Of a stretch of DNA of 57,747 nucleotides, positions 28,732 to 36,851 are shown in pieces; position 1 is the stretch's first letter; each line of letters opens with the position of its first letter. Origin of the DNA: Enterococcus devriesei (GTDB lineage: Bacteria > Bacillota > Bacilli > Lactobacillales > Enterococcaceae); assembly GCF_001885905.1 (NCBI RefSeq), contig NZ_JXKM01000007.1, positions 1-57,747 on the forward strand, read 5' to 3'. Position numbers and translations under genes: made by a program. Below the pieces are notes generated by a model. It ran no database searches. It was not told the DNA's origin and saw only the letters and a program-made list of their open reading frames with translations.

Positions 28732-29633
28732 GTCTTTCGATAAATTTGTTATACGTTGTTAAATCAACAATATTTGGTGTATTAACATATATCCCAGTTG
28801 TTTTTACATCTGAATGTGTAAGTGATTCAGATATATTAGCTAGAGTTGCTCCTCTTCGCGTGCTAGTGTTCCAAATGTATGACGCAATTTATGCGGATTG
28901 AGTTTTTCGAGTTCTGGATGTCTTCTATGAATTGAATTAAGTCGATAATTTAAATAGTCAATATGAACCGGTTGATTTAATTCACCAGTTTTTTTGCGTA
29001 GGTGAAAAGAAATTGATCTCCTGTTTGCTTGATGTCAATTTGACTAAGTTCACTTTTTTGTTGTGTTTTCCATTCGATAAGCAGGCTACGAATAATAGGA
29101 GGAATCACAAATTTAGTCTTTTTATTTCCTTTAGTAGTTTTTAGATTTCCCATTTTATCTTTATTTTGAATTAAACTGATATATCCATTTTCTAAATCAA
29201 CATGTTTCCATTGTAACGCATATGATTCACTTTTTCGATATCCTAAATGCAAAGTTAACATGAACAATAAATAATCTTGTAAAATCAATTTTTCAGTGTG
29301 GTAGTCTTCATTTATTACGCTTATCCATTGTAAAAGCTGTTCAGCAGTAAGTGATTCGCCATTTAATTGACGTTCGACTTTTAAGCGTATTTTTTTTGGT
29401 TCTGCAACAAACTTAGTGACTTTGGCAATTCGATTATATTCGATGTAATCCAATAATTCAGCGATTTCAAAAAGTTGAGAAACATAACTCTTTATTACTT
29501 TGATGTTTGCATAACTTCTCGATTTTCTAGTAAGTTCACTCAATACAAAGTCCTTGTTATCGTTCAAGTATTTTATAGAATATTTGCCGAACATTGGCAA
29601 GATAAATACGTACCATTTTTTTGTACCAGATAT
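28712..29633 (-). pseudogene. Tyrosine recombinase (integrase), frameshifted remnant
   Basis: The integrase that probably inserted this element. The minus strand encodes an N-terminal piece (ISGTKKWYVF, preceded by an in-frame stop), the core-binding domain, and the catalytic start (LTLHLGYRKSESYALQWKHVDL, including the first catalytic Arg). The frame breaks at a run of seven A near 28995 (eight would restore it), then continues as TGELNQPVHIDYLNYRLNSI to LNPHKLRHTFGTLA (the HxLR box). It breaks again near 28855, then reads ISESLTHSDVKTTGIYVNTP, with the catalytic tyrosine, to a stop at 28712. At least two frameshifts and a truncated N-terminus make it non-functional. Confidence 0.85.
29610..29628. 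repeat. Right arm-type repeat of the rpsI element
   Basis: GTACCATTTTTTTGTACCA, a near-identical direct copy of 27120-27137. It lies within the start of the integrase remnant, about 100 bases from att copy 2. Confidence 0.5.
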
Positions 29634-29730
29634 CTATCGAGGTACGAAACTATAAGTTGTGTTATTGAGACTAATCGTTAAAAATATTTTAGGTATAAGA
29701 ATTTGAAACTGGATGAAAAAATGATATTAA

Positions 29731-29771
29731 AAACCAGGTCTTAAAAAAGCCCGTAAAGCTTCACAATTCTC
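29731..29771 (+). repeat. Attachment site copy 2 (ectopic rpsI 3' end)
   Basis: A fragment encoding [15 protein letters not shown] in one frame without any upstream gene. It is preceded by an in-frame TAA and continues with unrelated codons. It marks the far end of the 2,730-bp insertion. Confidence 0.8.
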
Positions 29772-29997
29772 AAAAAAAAGTATTAAATCTGTTAGAAAAG
29801 TAGTTAAATACTAAATATCAAACTCACTTATGTAGTGAGATATATAAAGAGCTGACGTTAGTTAGTTTACAATAAAGTTGTCTCGGTTTTTTTGTTTTGA
29901 TGTTTATATTAAGGAAACATACGGCAAACTCTGGATAATCCCGTATTTCTCAAATTCTATATTCGATATATTTTATTTAAGGATTCAATGTAGTTTG

Positions 29998-30069
29998 TTT
30001 GCTATAATTGTTTTGTGGTTAAAAATGCAGACATTTTAAATAAAATAGAATGAAGAAGGCGTTTTAAGT
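29998..30069 (+). promoter_or_regulatory. Helicase gene promoter
   Basis: An extended -10 (TGCTATAAT, -10 at 30003-30008) with a weak -35. The ribosome site (GAAGG) is weak and about 12 bases from the ATG. Confidence 0.5.
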
Positions 30070-33000
30070 ATGGGTAAACAAGATAAGAGAACGATCGGTA
30101 ACGGAAATAGAATTGTTTACAGTGTAAACGATTCAGGAGAATCCTATGATAAAGATACAATTGTTGCGAGTTGGAAAGTGTCTTACAGTGAAAAAATATC
30201 TAGAGAAAAAAATGAGAAAGGTTTGAGAGCACCGCAATTTGGAGCGCTCTCTGCTATAAGAGCACACTGGATAACTTCCAGTTCTCCTACACCAGCAACT
30301 GTAGTAATGCCTACGGGTACTGGAAAAACTGAAACTATTTTTACTACAATTATATCTGAGAGAGTAGGAACGACTTTAATTGTAGTACCATCAGATTTAT
30401 TAAGAAAACAAATATTTGAGGGGGCTAACCATTTTGGAATATTGCCAGATTTAGGCATGATATCATCCAAGGTGATTTTTCCGAATTGTATACTGTATAA
30501 ATCTAAAGTTAAAGAGGATATGGAAGAACAATTTTTAAAGGAATTAAATAATGCCAATATCATTGTTTCGACACCAACTATGATTAAAAATATGCCAGAG
30601 AATTTATTTGAGAGTCTGATTGACAATGTAGAACTCGTTGTTTTTGATGAAGCCCATCATTTAGCAGCACCTGATTGGAAAAATGTTAGACAACGCTTTT
30701 TAAACAAAAAGATTTTACAATTTACGGCAACCCCTTACAGAAATGATGGGAAAAAGCTTGAAGGGAAAATAATTTTTAATTATAGTCTGGGTTTAGCACA
30801 GATGAACGGGTACTTTAAAACTATTGATTTCTATCCTATACAAGAATTCGAAGAAAAAAAATCAGATAAAGAAATAGCTCAAATGGCGATAAATTTATTG
30901 AATGAAGATACAAAAAAAGGGTTGAATCATGTTATTCTAGCTAGATCAAAGAATCGTAATCGAGCGGAGCATCTATTTGACGAAATTTACTCTAAGTACC
31001 ATGAATGGAATCCAGTAATCATTCATTCAGGTCGAAAAAAGTCTGAAAATATAGAATCGTTAGAGAAAGTAAAAAAAGGTGAATCCAAGATTATAGTATG
31101 TGTTGACATGTTTGGAGAGGGAATTGATATTCCTGAATTAAAAATAGCTGCAATTCATGATAAATATAAGTCATTGCCAATCACATTGCAGTTTATTGGG
31201 CGATTTGCAAGGACAAGTTCTGGAAATATAGGAAACGCAAAGTTAGTAACTAATATTGCGATGGATGATTTAAAAGAAGGAATTGAAGATTTGTACCATC
31301 AAGATTCTGATTGGAATCAATTACTGCATTTAAAATCTAATACATCAGTTGAAAAAGAAGTTGAGCTGGGGGAATTTATTAGTAAATTTCAAAAAGGACA
31401 TGCTGATGATTATGATTTGTCTCAATTAAAAATGAAAATTAGTACAAGAATGTTTGAATATCAGTCTGAAAAAATAGCTATTGATAATTGGGAAAATGTA
31501 CTAGACTTTGGGCGAACATATCCAATAATAAGTGAAGAAGAATCTGTATATATATTTATAGAAGAACTTGAAGATAATGTTGTTTGGTCAGAGCAAAAAG
31601 ACATAATAGAATATGGCTATAATTTTTTTGTAATTTTTTATGATAGGGAAAATGGTATTATACACATTAATGAAACTGATGAGGGAAAAGGAAGAAGATT
31701 AGTTGAAGCAATTTTTCAAGATGCAAAACAAATAACTGGGGAACCTGTATATCGAATCCTAAAAGATATTAATCGATTGGTGATTGGAACTTTGGGACTA
31801 AAACAAGTACCTAGTGGAAGAATGAGTTTTAGGATGTTTGCTGGAACTGATGTTAAGGCTGGTATTAGTGAAGCTATTGCTTCTGGTTCTATTAAATCAA
31901 ACTTGTTTGGATATGGATTTCAGAACGGAAATAAGATCAGTGTTGGATGTTCTTATAAAGGGAAAGTGTGGATGCGCTGGGTTGAAAAAATCAATTTTTG
32001 GATGGAGTGGTGTCGAGGTATCAGTGAAAAAGTTTTAGATGATACAATAGATACTAGTGATATACTAGAAAATTCATTAATGATGGAACCGATAACGGAG
32101 TTTCCTGAAGGTGTACCCTATAAGATTCGTTTTCCCGAAGAAATTGAAACTTCAAACTCTATTACTAAAACACTTTTTGTAGATAAAGAAGAAAAGAACT
32201 ACCCGTTTTATCAAGCTGAGTTACGTCATCCAGAAATAATTAAAGGGAATTTAAGATTTCAATTTTGGATAAATGAGCGAAAGTATGAGTATGAGCAATT
32301 CATTAATGGTTCAGGATATGGCTATACTCAAATAACTGGAGGTCAATTATTTGTTAAACAAAGGAGTGGCTTAACACCATTGGAGGACTATTTTAAGGAT
32401 TATTCACCTGAAATAACCTTTATACAAGAAGATGGTAGTGTGATAATGGTGCAAGAAAACTTGAAAGTCTTGGTTAAACAAAAGAAGAATTTGATTTTTC
32501 CAAGCGAATCATTGGTACAGGTTGATTGGTCAAAATATAAGGTTGATATAAAAAAAGAATCTCAAGATAGAGATAGAAAAAAAGATACTATTCAATATGC
32601 AACAATTCATAATTTAGTAGACCAGAACTCTACTATTATCTTTGATGATGATGGCTCAGGAGAAATTGCTGATGTAGTTTCTATAAAGGTAGATATTGAA
32701 AAGAGGAAACTAGAGATATTTTTCTATCATTGTAAATATTCACATGGAAAAAGTCCGGGTTCAAGGATAGCGGATCTTTACGAGGTATGTGGACAAGCAG
32801 AAAAATCCATTATGTGGAATGGAAATGTTGTAGAGTTAATCAAGCGAATGATATTTAGAGAAAATCAAAGAAAGACTAATTTTGATGATACAAGAATTGA
32901 ACTTGGAGATATTGAACTTCTTTATGCTATCGAAAAAATGGTTAAGTCTGGTTTTGAAACTGAATTAAAAATTGCAATTGTTCAGCCGGGGGTTTCAATT

Positions 33001-33099
33001 TCAAAAATAAGTAGTGAAATGAATCAACTGTTACTAGCAACAGATTCATACTTAAAAGAAACCTACGGATTGGATTTGACTTGTTATTTCAGTAAATAA
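30070..33099 (+). CDS. SF2 DEAD/DEAH-box helicase with a nuclease-like C-terminal motif (putative defence protein)
   Basis: A 1,009-residue protein. The N-terminal third is a complete SF2 helicase: Walker A PTGTGKT (81-87), DEAH (193-196), motif III FTATP (218-222), and motif VI QFIGRFART (374-382). The middle shows no domain I recognise. Near the C-terminus GEIADVVSI (864-872) followed by FFYHCKYS (884-891) has the spacing and hydrophobic pattern of a PD-(D/E)XK-type nuclease core (acidic residue, then xxK), though the second acidic residue is replaced. Codon use is AT-rich like the HEPN gene. It stands alone between att copy 2 and a third att-like site. Helicase-nuclease single proteins of this size are common in anti-phage islands; that role is inferred. 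Confidence 0.72.
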   Translation: MGKQDKRTIGNGNRIVYSVNDSGESYDKDTIVASWKVSYSEKISREKNEKGLRAPQFGALSAIRAHWITSSSPTPATVVMPTGTGKTETIFTTIISERVGTTLIVVPSDLLRKQIFEGANHFGILPDLGMISSKVIFPNCILYKSKVKEDMEEQFLKELNNANIIVSTPTMIKNMPENLFESLIDNVELVVFDEAHHLAAPDWKNVRQRFLNKKILQFTATPYRNDGKKLEGKIIFNYSLGLAQMNGYFKTIDFYPIQEFEEKKSDKEIAQMAINLLNEDTKKGLNHVILARSKNRNRAEHLFDEIYSKYHEWNPVIIHSGRKKSENIESLEKVKKGESKIIVCVDMFGEGIDIPELKIAAIHDKYKSLPITLQFIGRFARTSSGNIGNAKLVTNIAMDDLKEGIEDLYHQDSDWNQLLHLKSNTSVEKEVELGEFISKFQKGHADDYDLSQLKMKISTRMFEYQSEKIAIDNWENVLDFGRTYPIISEEESVYIFIEELEDNVVWSEQKDIIEYGYNFFVIFYDRENGIIHINETDEGKGRRLVEAIFQDAKQITGEPVYRILKDINRLVIGTLGLKQVPSGRMSFRMFAGTDVKAGISEAIASGSIKSNLFGYGFQNGNKISVGCSYKGKVWMRWVEKINFWMEWCRGISEKVLDDTIDTSDILENSLMMEPITEFPEGVPYKIRFPEEIETSNSITKTLFVDKEEKNYPFYQAELRHPEIIKGNLRFQFWINERKYEYEQFINGSGYGYTQITGGQLFVKQRSGLTPLEDYFKDYSPEITFIQEDGSVIMVQENLKVLVKQKKNLIFPSESLVQVDWSKYKVDIKKESQDRDRKKDTIQYATIHNLVDQNSTIIFDDDGSGEIADVVSIKVDIEKRKLEIFFYHCKYSHGKSPGSRIADLYEVCGQAEKSIMWNGNVVELIKRMIFRENQRKTNFDDTRIELGDIELLYAIEKMVKSGFETELKIAIVQPGVSISKISSEMNQLLLATDSYLKETYGLDLTCYFSK

Positions 33100-33693
33100 T
33101 AGACCGACTGGGCTATTTTATTGATTTAGTCTGTACTAAAAAGGTGGGCTGATACATCTTGAAAGTACTGTTAATAGGATCGATAATGTTTTAATAAAAA
33201 GACAGATTATTTGTGGGGATTTTAAAAGTCAAATTTCTTAATTTAACCTTTGAAGCGACTGTAAATGTCAGGATAAGCTCCAATTTTTTAGGTTATCTTC
33301 TACGATTCCATTGAATTACTTCACAGATGGTAATAATCTTAATCTCATGTAACTTAATTAAACTTTTGTATTCAACTATCATCTATCTTGTTCAAGTATT
33401 ATCTATATGAATACTTTTTTATCAACTTTAGTGTAAGTTAACACTTATCAATCCTTGATACAAAAGGATTTCTATAGATTAAGATTCTTAAAAAATATGA
33501 CTGTCCGTTCTCAAAACGTTAATATATCCTTATATATCAACATTTCTAGGCGTTTCGCAATTCAGTTTGCGAAGCGTCTTTTTATATCTACCATGAAGCT
33601 AAGGGTATAAGAATACATTTGTAAGGCTTTGTTGGTTTTATATAAAAAAAGTGTTAAAATCTATGCGTATAATAAATAAAAGGGGACTTTGCT
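33100..33693. other. Gene-free stretch with third att-like site, terminator and promoter
   Basis: No intact gene is seen. TTCTCAAAACGTTAA at 33508-33522 matches the last 15 bases of rpsI (TTCTCTAAGCGTTAA) at 13 positions, and both are followed by a TATATCAAC-type word, so it may be the outer boundary of the islet. A terminator-like hairpin lies at 33549-33583 (GGCGTTTCGCAA / TTGCGAAGCGTC plus T run). A promoter for the next gene fits at 33632-33660: TTGGTT, 17 bases, TAAAAT. Confidence 0.5.
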
Positions 33694-34068
33694 ATGTTAA
33701 ATCAAACATTTTTAGATGTCATGAATCATGAAGGTGCGGTCAGCATTATTTCATCTAGTTCAGAAGCGCCAGGTTATCATGTTGTTAACACATGGAACAG
33801 CTATGTTCGGATTGAAGAAGACAAACTATTTATTCCTGCTGCAGGGATGCACAATGTCCAAAAAGATGTCGAAAAAAATAATCAAGTAACCTTGACGATG
33901 GGAAGCAAAGAAGTCATCGGAACAGTCGGTCCGGGTGCTGGGTTTCATGTTCATGGGACAGCAGAATTTATTGAAGATGGGGCAATCTATAATCAAATGA
34001 AAGTAGAAATGCCATTTTTGACGCGGATTTTACAAATTAATGTACTATCCATCGAACAAAAAATCTAA
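33694..34068 (+). CDS. Pyridoxamine 5'-phosphate oxidase-like flavin split-barrel protein
   Basis: A 124-residue protein of the FMN-binding split-barrel fold. The pattern GAVSIISSSSEAPGYHVVNTWNSYVRIEEDKLFIPA, then a strand with QVTLTMGS and a closing HGTAEFIEDG, is typical of the PNPOx-like family. Substrate is unknown; relatives bind FMN or F420 and act as small flavoreductases. It opens a group of flavin-related genes (ApbE and two FMN reductases), suggesting a shared theme. A promoter lies upstream, and the Rgg-like gene begins 59 bases after its stop. Confidence 0.72.
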   Translation: MLNQTFLDVMNHEGAVSIISSSSEAPGYHVVNTWNSYVRIEEDKLFIPAAGMHNVQKDVEKNNQVTLTMGSKEVIGTVGPGAGFHVHGTAEFIEDGAIYNQMKVEMPFLTRILQINVLSIEQKI

Positions 34069-34127
34069 TTACTCTCTTCAATTTAGCGTATACTATTCAT
34101 AGCAAATATATTTGTCTTGGAGGAAAA

Positions 34128-34994
34128 ATGAATATTCAACGTTTTATTAACGTTCGCAAACAGCGGGGACTTTCACAATCAGAATTAGCTGCTGGGATTT
34201 GTACGCAAGCGACATTAAGCCGTTTTGAGAATAATGGGCAAGTTCCCTCATTGAAAATTTTGATTCAACTGTGTAATCGATTAGGATTGCCAATTGGCGA
34301 ATTGTTTCCTAAAGTCGGTATTCGCCAACCAGAACTTTCGAGTAAAATGGATCAAGCAGAGTTTTTCTTGATTACAAGCGAATATCACCAGCTAGCAGAC
34401 ATACTAGCTGGGATTCCGGTCGATACGATTGAAGACCCGTTCTTGAAGTTTCGCTATTACTACTTGCAAGGTTTTGTGATGATTTTTCAAAAAGCTGCCA
34501 TTACTGATATCCTGTTTACTTTTGATAAGCTTCTATTAATGGAGAAAGAACATAAAAATCCAATCTTTCAATTATTAGCATTGACAGGTAGCGGTATGGC
34601 TTATTCTCGAGACGGTGATATCGAAAAGGCGGAATTCTACTTCGAGCAAGTATTTGAAAATATCTTCAATTATTCGATCGAAACGACTGAAGATACTTGG
34701 CGAGTGTTGAATATCGTGTTTCATTGTGGTGAGTTTTATGGTGAACACCAGGAATTCGCTACGAGTAACGCGTTATTAGAATACGCGATTACTATCTGCT
34801 CGGATAATCATGTAACTTATTATCTCGCGCGAGCAGCTTATCAATTGGCGGTCAATGCAGTCTGTGAGCAGCAACCTAAAGCCGAGATCAACGAACGTTT
34901 AGCGGATGCAAAAGCTTATGCTAAAATCAATCGCAATCGAATTCTGTTAGATAAAATTGCGAAATTACAAAAACAAATAAATACACAACAATGA
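34128..34994 (+). CDS. Rgg/GadR/MutR-type transcriptional regulator
   Basis: A 288-residue regulator with an N-terminal Cro/C1 HTH (VRKQRGLSQSELAAGICTQATLSRFENNG, about 9-37) followed by a helical repeat domain that in Rgg proteins binds short peptides. ATG follows TTGGAGG. It lies between the split-barrel gene and apbE and may control the flavin genes. I searched both flanks for a short hydrophobic peptide gene with a good ribosome site and found none, so a peptide ligand, if any, is encoded elsewhere. Confidence 0.82.
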   Translation: MNIQRFINVRKQRGLSQSELAAGICTQATLSRFENNGQVPSLKILIQLCNRLGLPIGELFPKVGIRQPELSSKMDQAEFFLITSEYHQLADILAGIPVDTIEDPFLKFRYYYLQGFVMIFQKAAITDILFTFDKLLLMEKEHKNPIFQLLALTGSGMAYSRDGDIEKAEFYFEQVFENIFNYSIETTEDTWRVLNIVFHCGEFYGEHQEFATSNALLEYAITICSDNHVTYYLARAAYQLAVNAVCEQQPKAEINERLADAKAYAKINRNRILLDKIAKLQKQINTQQ

Positions 34995-35073
34995 GATCTT
35001 TAGATGTTTTGCTTGTATTATCAAGCAAAATGGCATGTCTATAGTATACGGATATAAGATTATTTTGATGCTG

Positions 35074-35138
35074 AAAGCTTCTTTCGATATATCAATAAGC
35101 GGAAAATCTCCGCTTGTTTTATCGAAAGAAGCTTTTTT
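35074..35138 (+). terminator. Long hairpin terminator after the Rgg-like gene
   Basis: AAAGCTTCTTTCGATA pairs with TATCGAAAGAAGCTTTT, with an inner stem AAGCGG/CCGCTT, then T6. Confidence 0.85.
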
Positions 35139-35171
35139 GTGTTTTTTATATAAAAAAATATATATTTAATG

Positions 35172-35200
35172 TTGACTAAAATGTCATAACGGAGTAGACT
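35172..35200 (+). promoter_or_regulatory. Promoter of the apbE operon
   Basis: TTGACT (35172-35177), 17 bases, TAGACT (35195-35200). Confidence 0.8.
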
Positions 35201-35262
35201 GTGTCCGTAACGAGTGTGAAAGGCATCACATTAGTTTGTAGGTTGAGAGGTAGTGAGTAGAA

Positions 35263-36183
35263 ATGGTAGCTAACCGACAAATTCGAGCTATGGGTACAGT
35301 CATCGATATAACTCTATCAGATGATGCCTCAGAAGAGTTAATCACATTGGCAGAAACAAGAGTGCAACAGTATGAACACCGCTTTAGTGCGAATGATGCC
35401 ACTTCGGAATTGATGCAAATTAATTCGAACGCTGGAATAAAAGCGGTTACGGTAAAGCCGGAACTTTTTGATTTAATTCAGCTAGGGTACTTTCATAGTC
35501 TGAATAAGGATGACTACTTAAATATTGCGATTGGCCCTTTAATCCAGACTTGGCGAATCGGTTTTGAAAATGCTCGAGTACCAGCTCAAGCAGAAATTTG
35601 TTATCAATTACAATTGATTGACCCTCAGCAAATCGTTTTAAATCCTGATAAATGCTCAGTTTTTTTACCTAAAAAAGGAATGAAAATTGATTTAGGAGCA
35701 TTAGCTAAAGGATATATTGCAGATTTACTTGTGGCAGAACTGCAACAAGTAGGAGCAACGGCAGGCTTGGTGAATCTTGGTGGGAATGTATTAACCTTTG
35801 GCATAAGTAATCATCAAGACGGATTATGGCGCATTGGGATTCGTGATCCAAACGGAACTGAATCTGATTTAGCACGTGTTTTAAAGGTGGGGACCAAATC
35901 AGTAGTTACTTCAGGAATTTATGAACGAACGTTACAAGTTTCAGGACAAACTTACCATCATATTTTCGATTCAACAACAGGTTATCCAATCGCGACCAAT
36001 TTAGCTAGTTTGACGATCATATCGAATGATTCAGTTAGTGGGGAGATCTGGACTACACGCCTTTTTGGATATTCCGCTCCAGAAATTTTGCGCCGTGTAT
36101 CAAATCTACCCGGTATCGAGGCTGTAATCTTATTAAAGGACGGAACTGAGTACCTCTCAGCAGGAATGTCAGCATATATATAG
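35263..36183 (+). CDS. apbE: ApbE family FAD:protein FMN transferase, cytosolic form
   Basis: Transfers FMN from FAD onto a Thr/Ser in target proteins through a phosphodiester bond. The 306 aa show the family core: AMGTVIDITL at the start, DLGALAKGYIAD near residue 145, NLGGNV near 170, and SGIYERT...HHIFDSTTGYP near 220-240. It has neither signal peptide nor lipobox, so it should act in the cytoplasm, unlike the usual exported lipoprotein ApbE. The usual metal-site segment is altered (DSVSGEIWTTRLF). It is followed after 14 bases by FMN reductase genes, one of which carries candidate flavinylation motifs. Confidence 0.88.
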   Translation: MVANRQIRAMGTVIDITLSDDASEELITLAETRVQQYEHRFSANDATSELMQINSNAGIKAVTVKPELFDLIQLGYFHSLNKDDYLNIAIGPLIQTWRIGFENARVPAQAEICYQLQLIDPQQIVLNPDKCSVFLPKKGMKIDLGALAKGYIADLLVAELQQVGATAGLVNLGGNVLTFGISNHQDGLWRIGIRDPNGTESDLARVLKVGTKSVVTSGIYERTLQVSGQTYHHIFDSTTGYPIATNLASLTIISNDSVSGEIWTTRLFGYSAPEILRRVSNLPGIEAVILLKDGTEYLSAGMSAYI

Positions 36184-36197
36184 AAAGAAGGATCATC

Positions 36198-36812
36198 ATG
36201 AGAAACTTTTTGGCAATTGTAGGAACAAATTCTGAAAAATCTACTAATCGTGAATTACTTAAATATATGAAGAAGCACTTTGCTAAACAGACCAACATTG
36301 AACTCGCTGAGATTAGTGAGCTGCCGATGTTCAATAAACCAGAGGACATGTCGCTCCCAATCGAAGTTCAACACTTGGCAGATAAGATTGAAGCCAGTGA
36401 TGGTGTCATCATCAGTACACCTGAGTATGATCATGCTGCGCCAGCTGCCTTGATCAATGCCTTAAACTGGTTATCTTATGGAATATATCCATTTGTCGAT
36501 AAACCTGTGATGGTTACCGGGGCTTCTTATGGAACATTAGGTTCTTCAAGAGCACAAGCACACTTACGCCAAATTTTGGATGCACCTGAATTAAAAGCAC
36601 GGGTGATGCCCAGCTCTGAGTATTTATTGTCTCACTCACTGCAAGCTTTTGATAATCAAGAAAATTTAGTAAATATTGATGACATTACCCGTTTAGAAGG
36701 TCTATTTCAAGATTTTTTAGTTTTTGTTGAGATTTCAAAACAGATGAACGGGGCTCATGCACAAAATAAAAAAGAGGCTATTAATTTTTCTTGGGAATCT
36801 GCCGAACGTTAG
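36198..36812 (+). CDS. NAD(P)H-dependent FMN reductase
   Basis: A flavodoxin-like FMN reductase (204 aa, PF03358). It shows LAIVGTNSEKSTNRELLKYM (phosphate-binding loop), ELPMFN, STPEYDHAAPAALINALNWL (conserved GxPEYN-like loop) and GSSRAQAHLRQIL. It is clearly paralogous to the N-terminal domain of the next protein. It could supply electrons from NAD(P)H to the flavinylated partner. It lies in the apbE operon, with only 39 bases to the next gene. Confidence 0.88.
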   Translation: MRNFLAIVGTNSEKSTNRELLKYMKKHFAKQTNIELAEISELPMFNKPEDMSLPIEVQHLADKIEASDGVIISTPEYDHAAPAALINALNWLSYGIYPFVDKPVMVTGASYGTLGSSRAQAHLRQILDAPELKARVMPSSEYLLSHSLQAFDNQENLVNIDDITRLEGLFQDFLVFVEISKQMNGAHAQNKKEAINFSWESAER

Positions 36813-36851
36813 AGCACATTTTTGAATGTATAGTTAAAGGAGAAAAAGATT

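Noticed and set aside
33201-33400. Minus-strand coding remnant in the gap before the flavin cluster
   Set aside because: A short run of codons (around 33290-33360) looks vaguely protein-like but is too short and unrecognised to call.
34995-35060. Short peptide genes next to the Rgg-like regulator (e.g. 17 codons from about 35004, or an antisense 23-codon frame)
   Set aside because: No ribosome sites, and the region forms a simple hairpin; composition does not resemble known SHP peptides convincingly.
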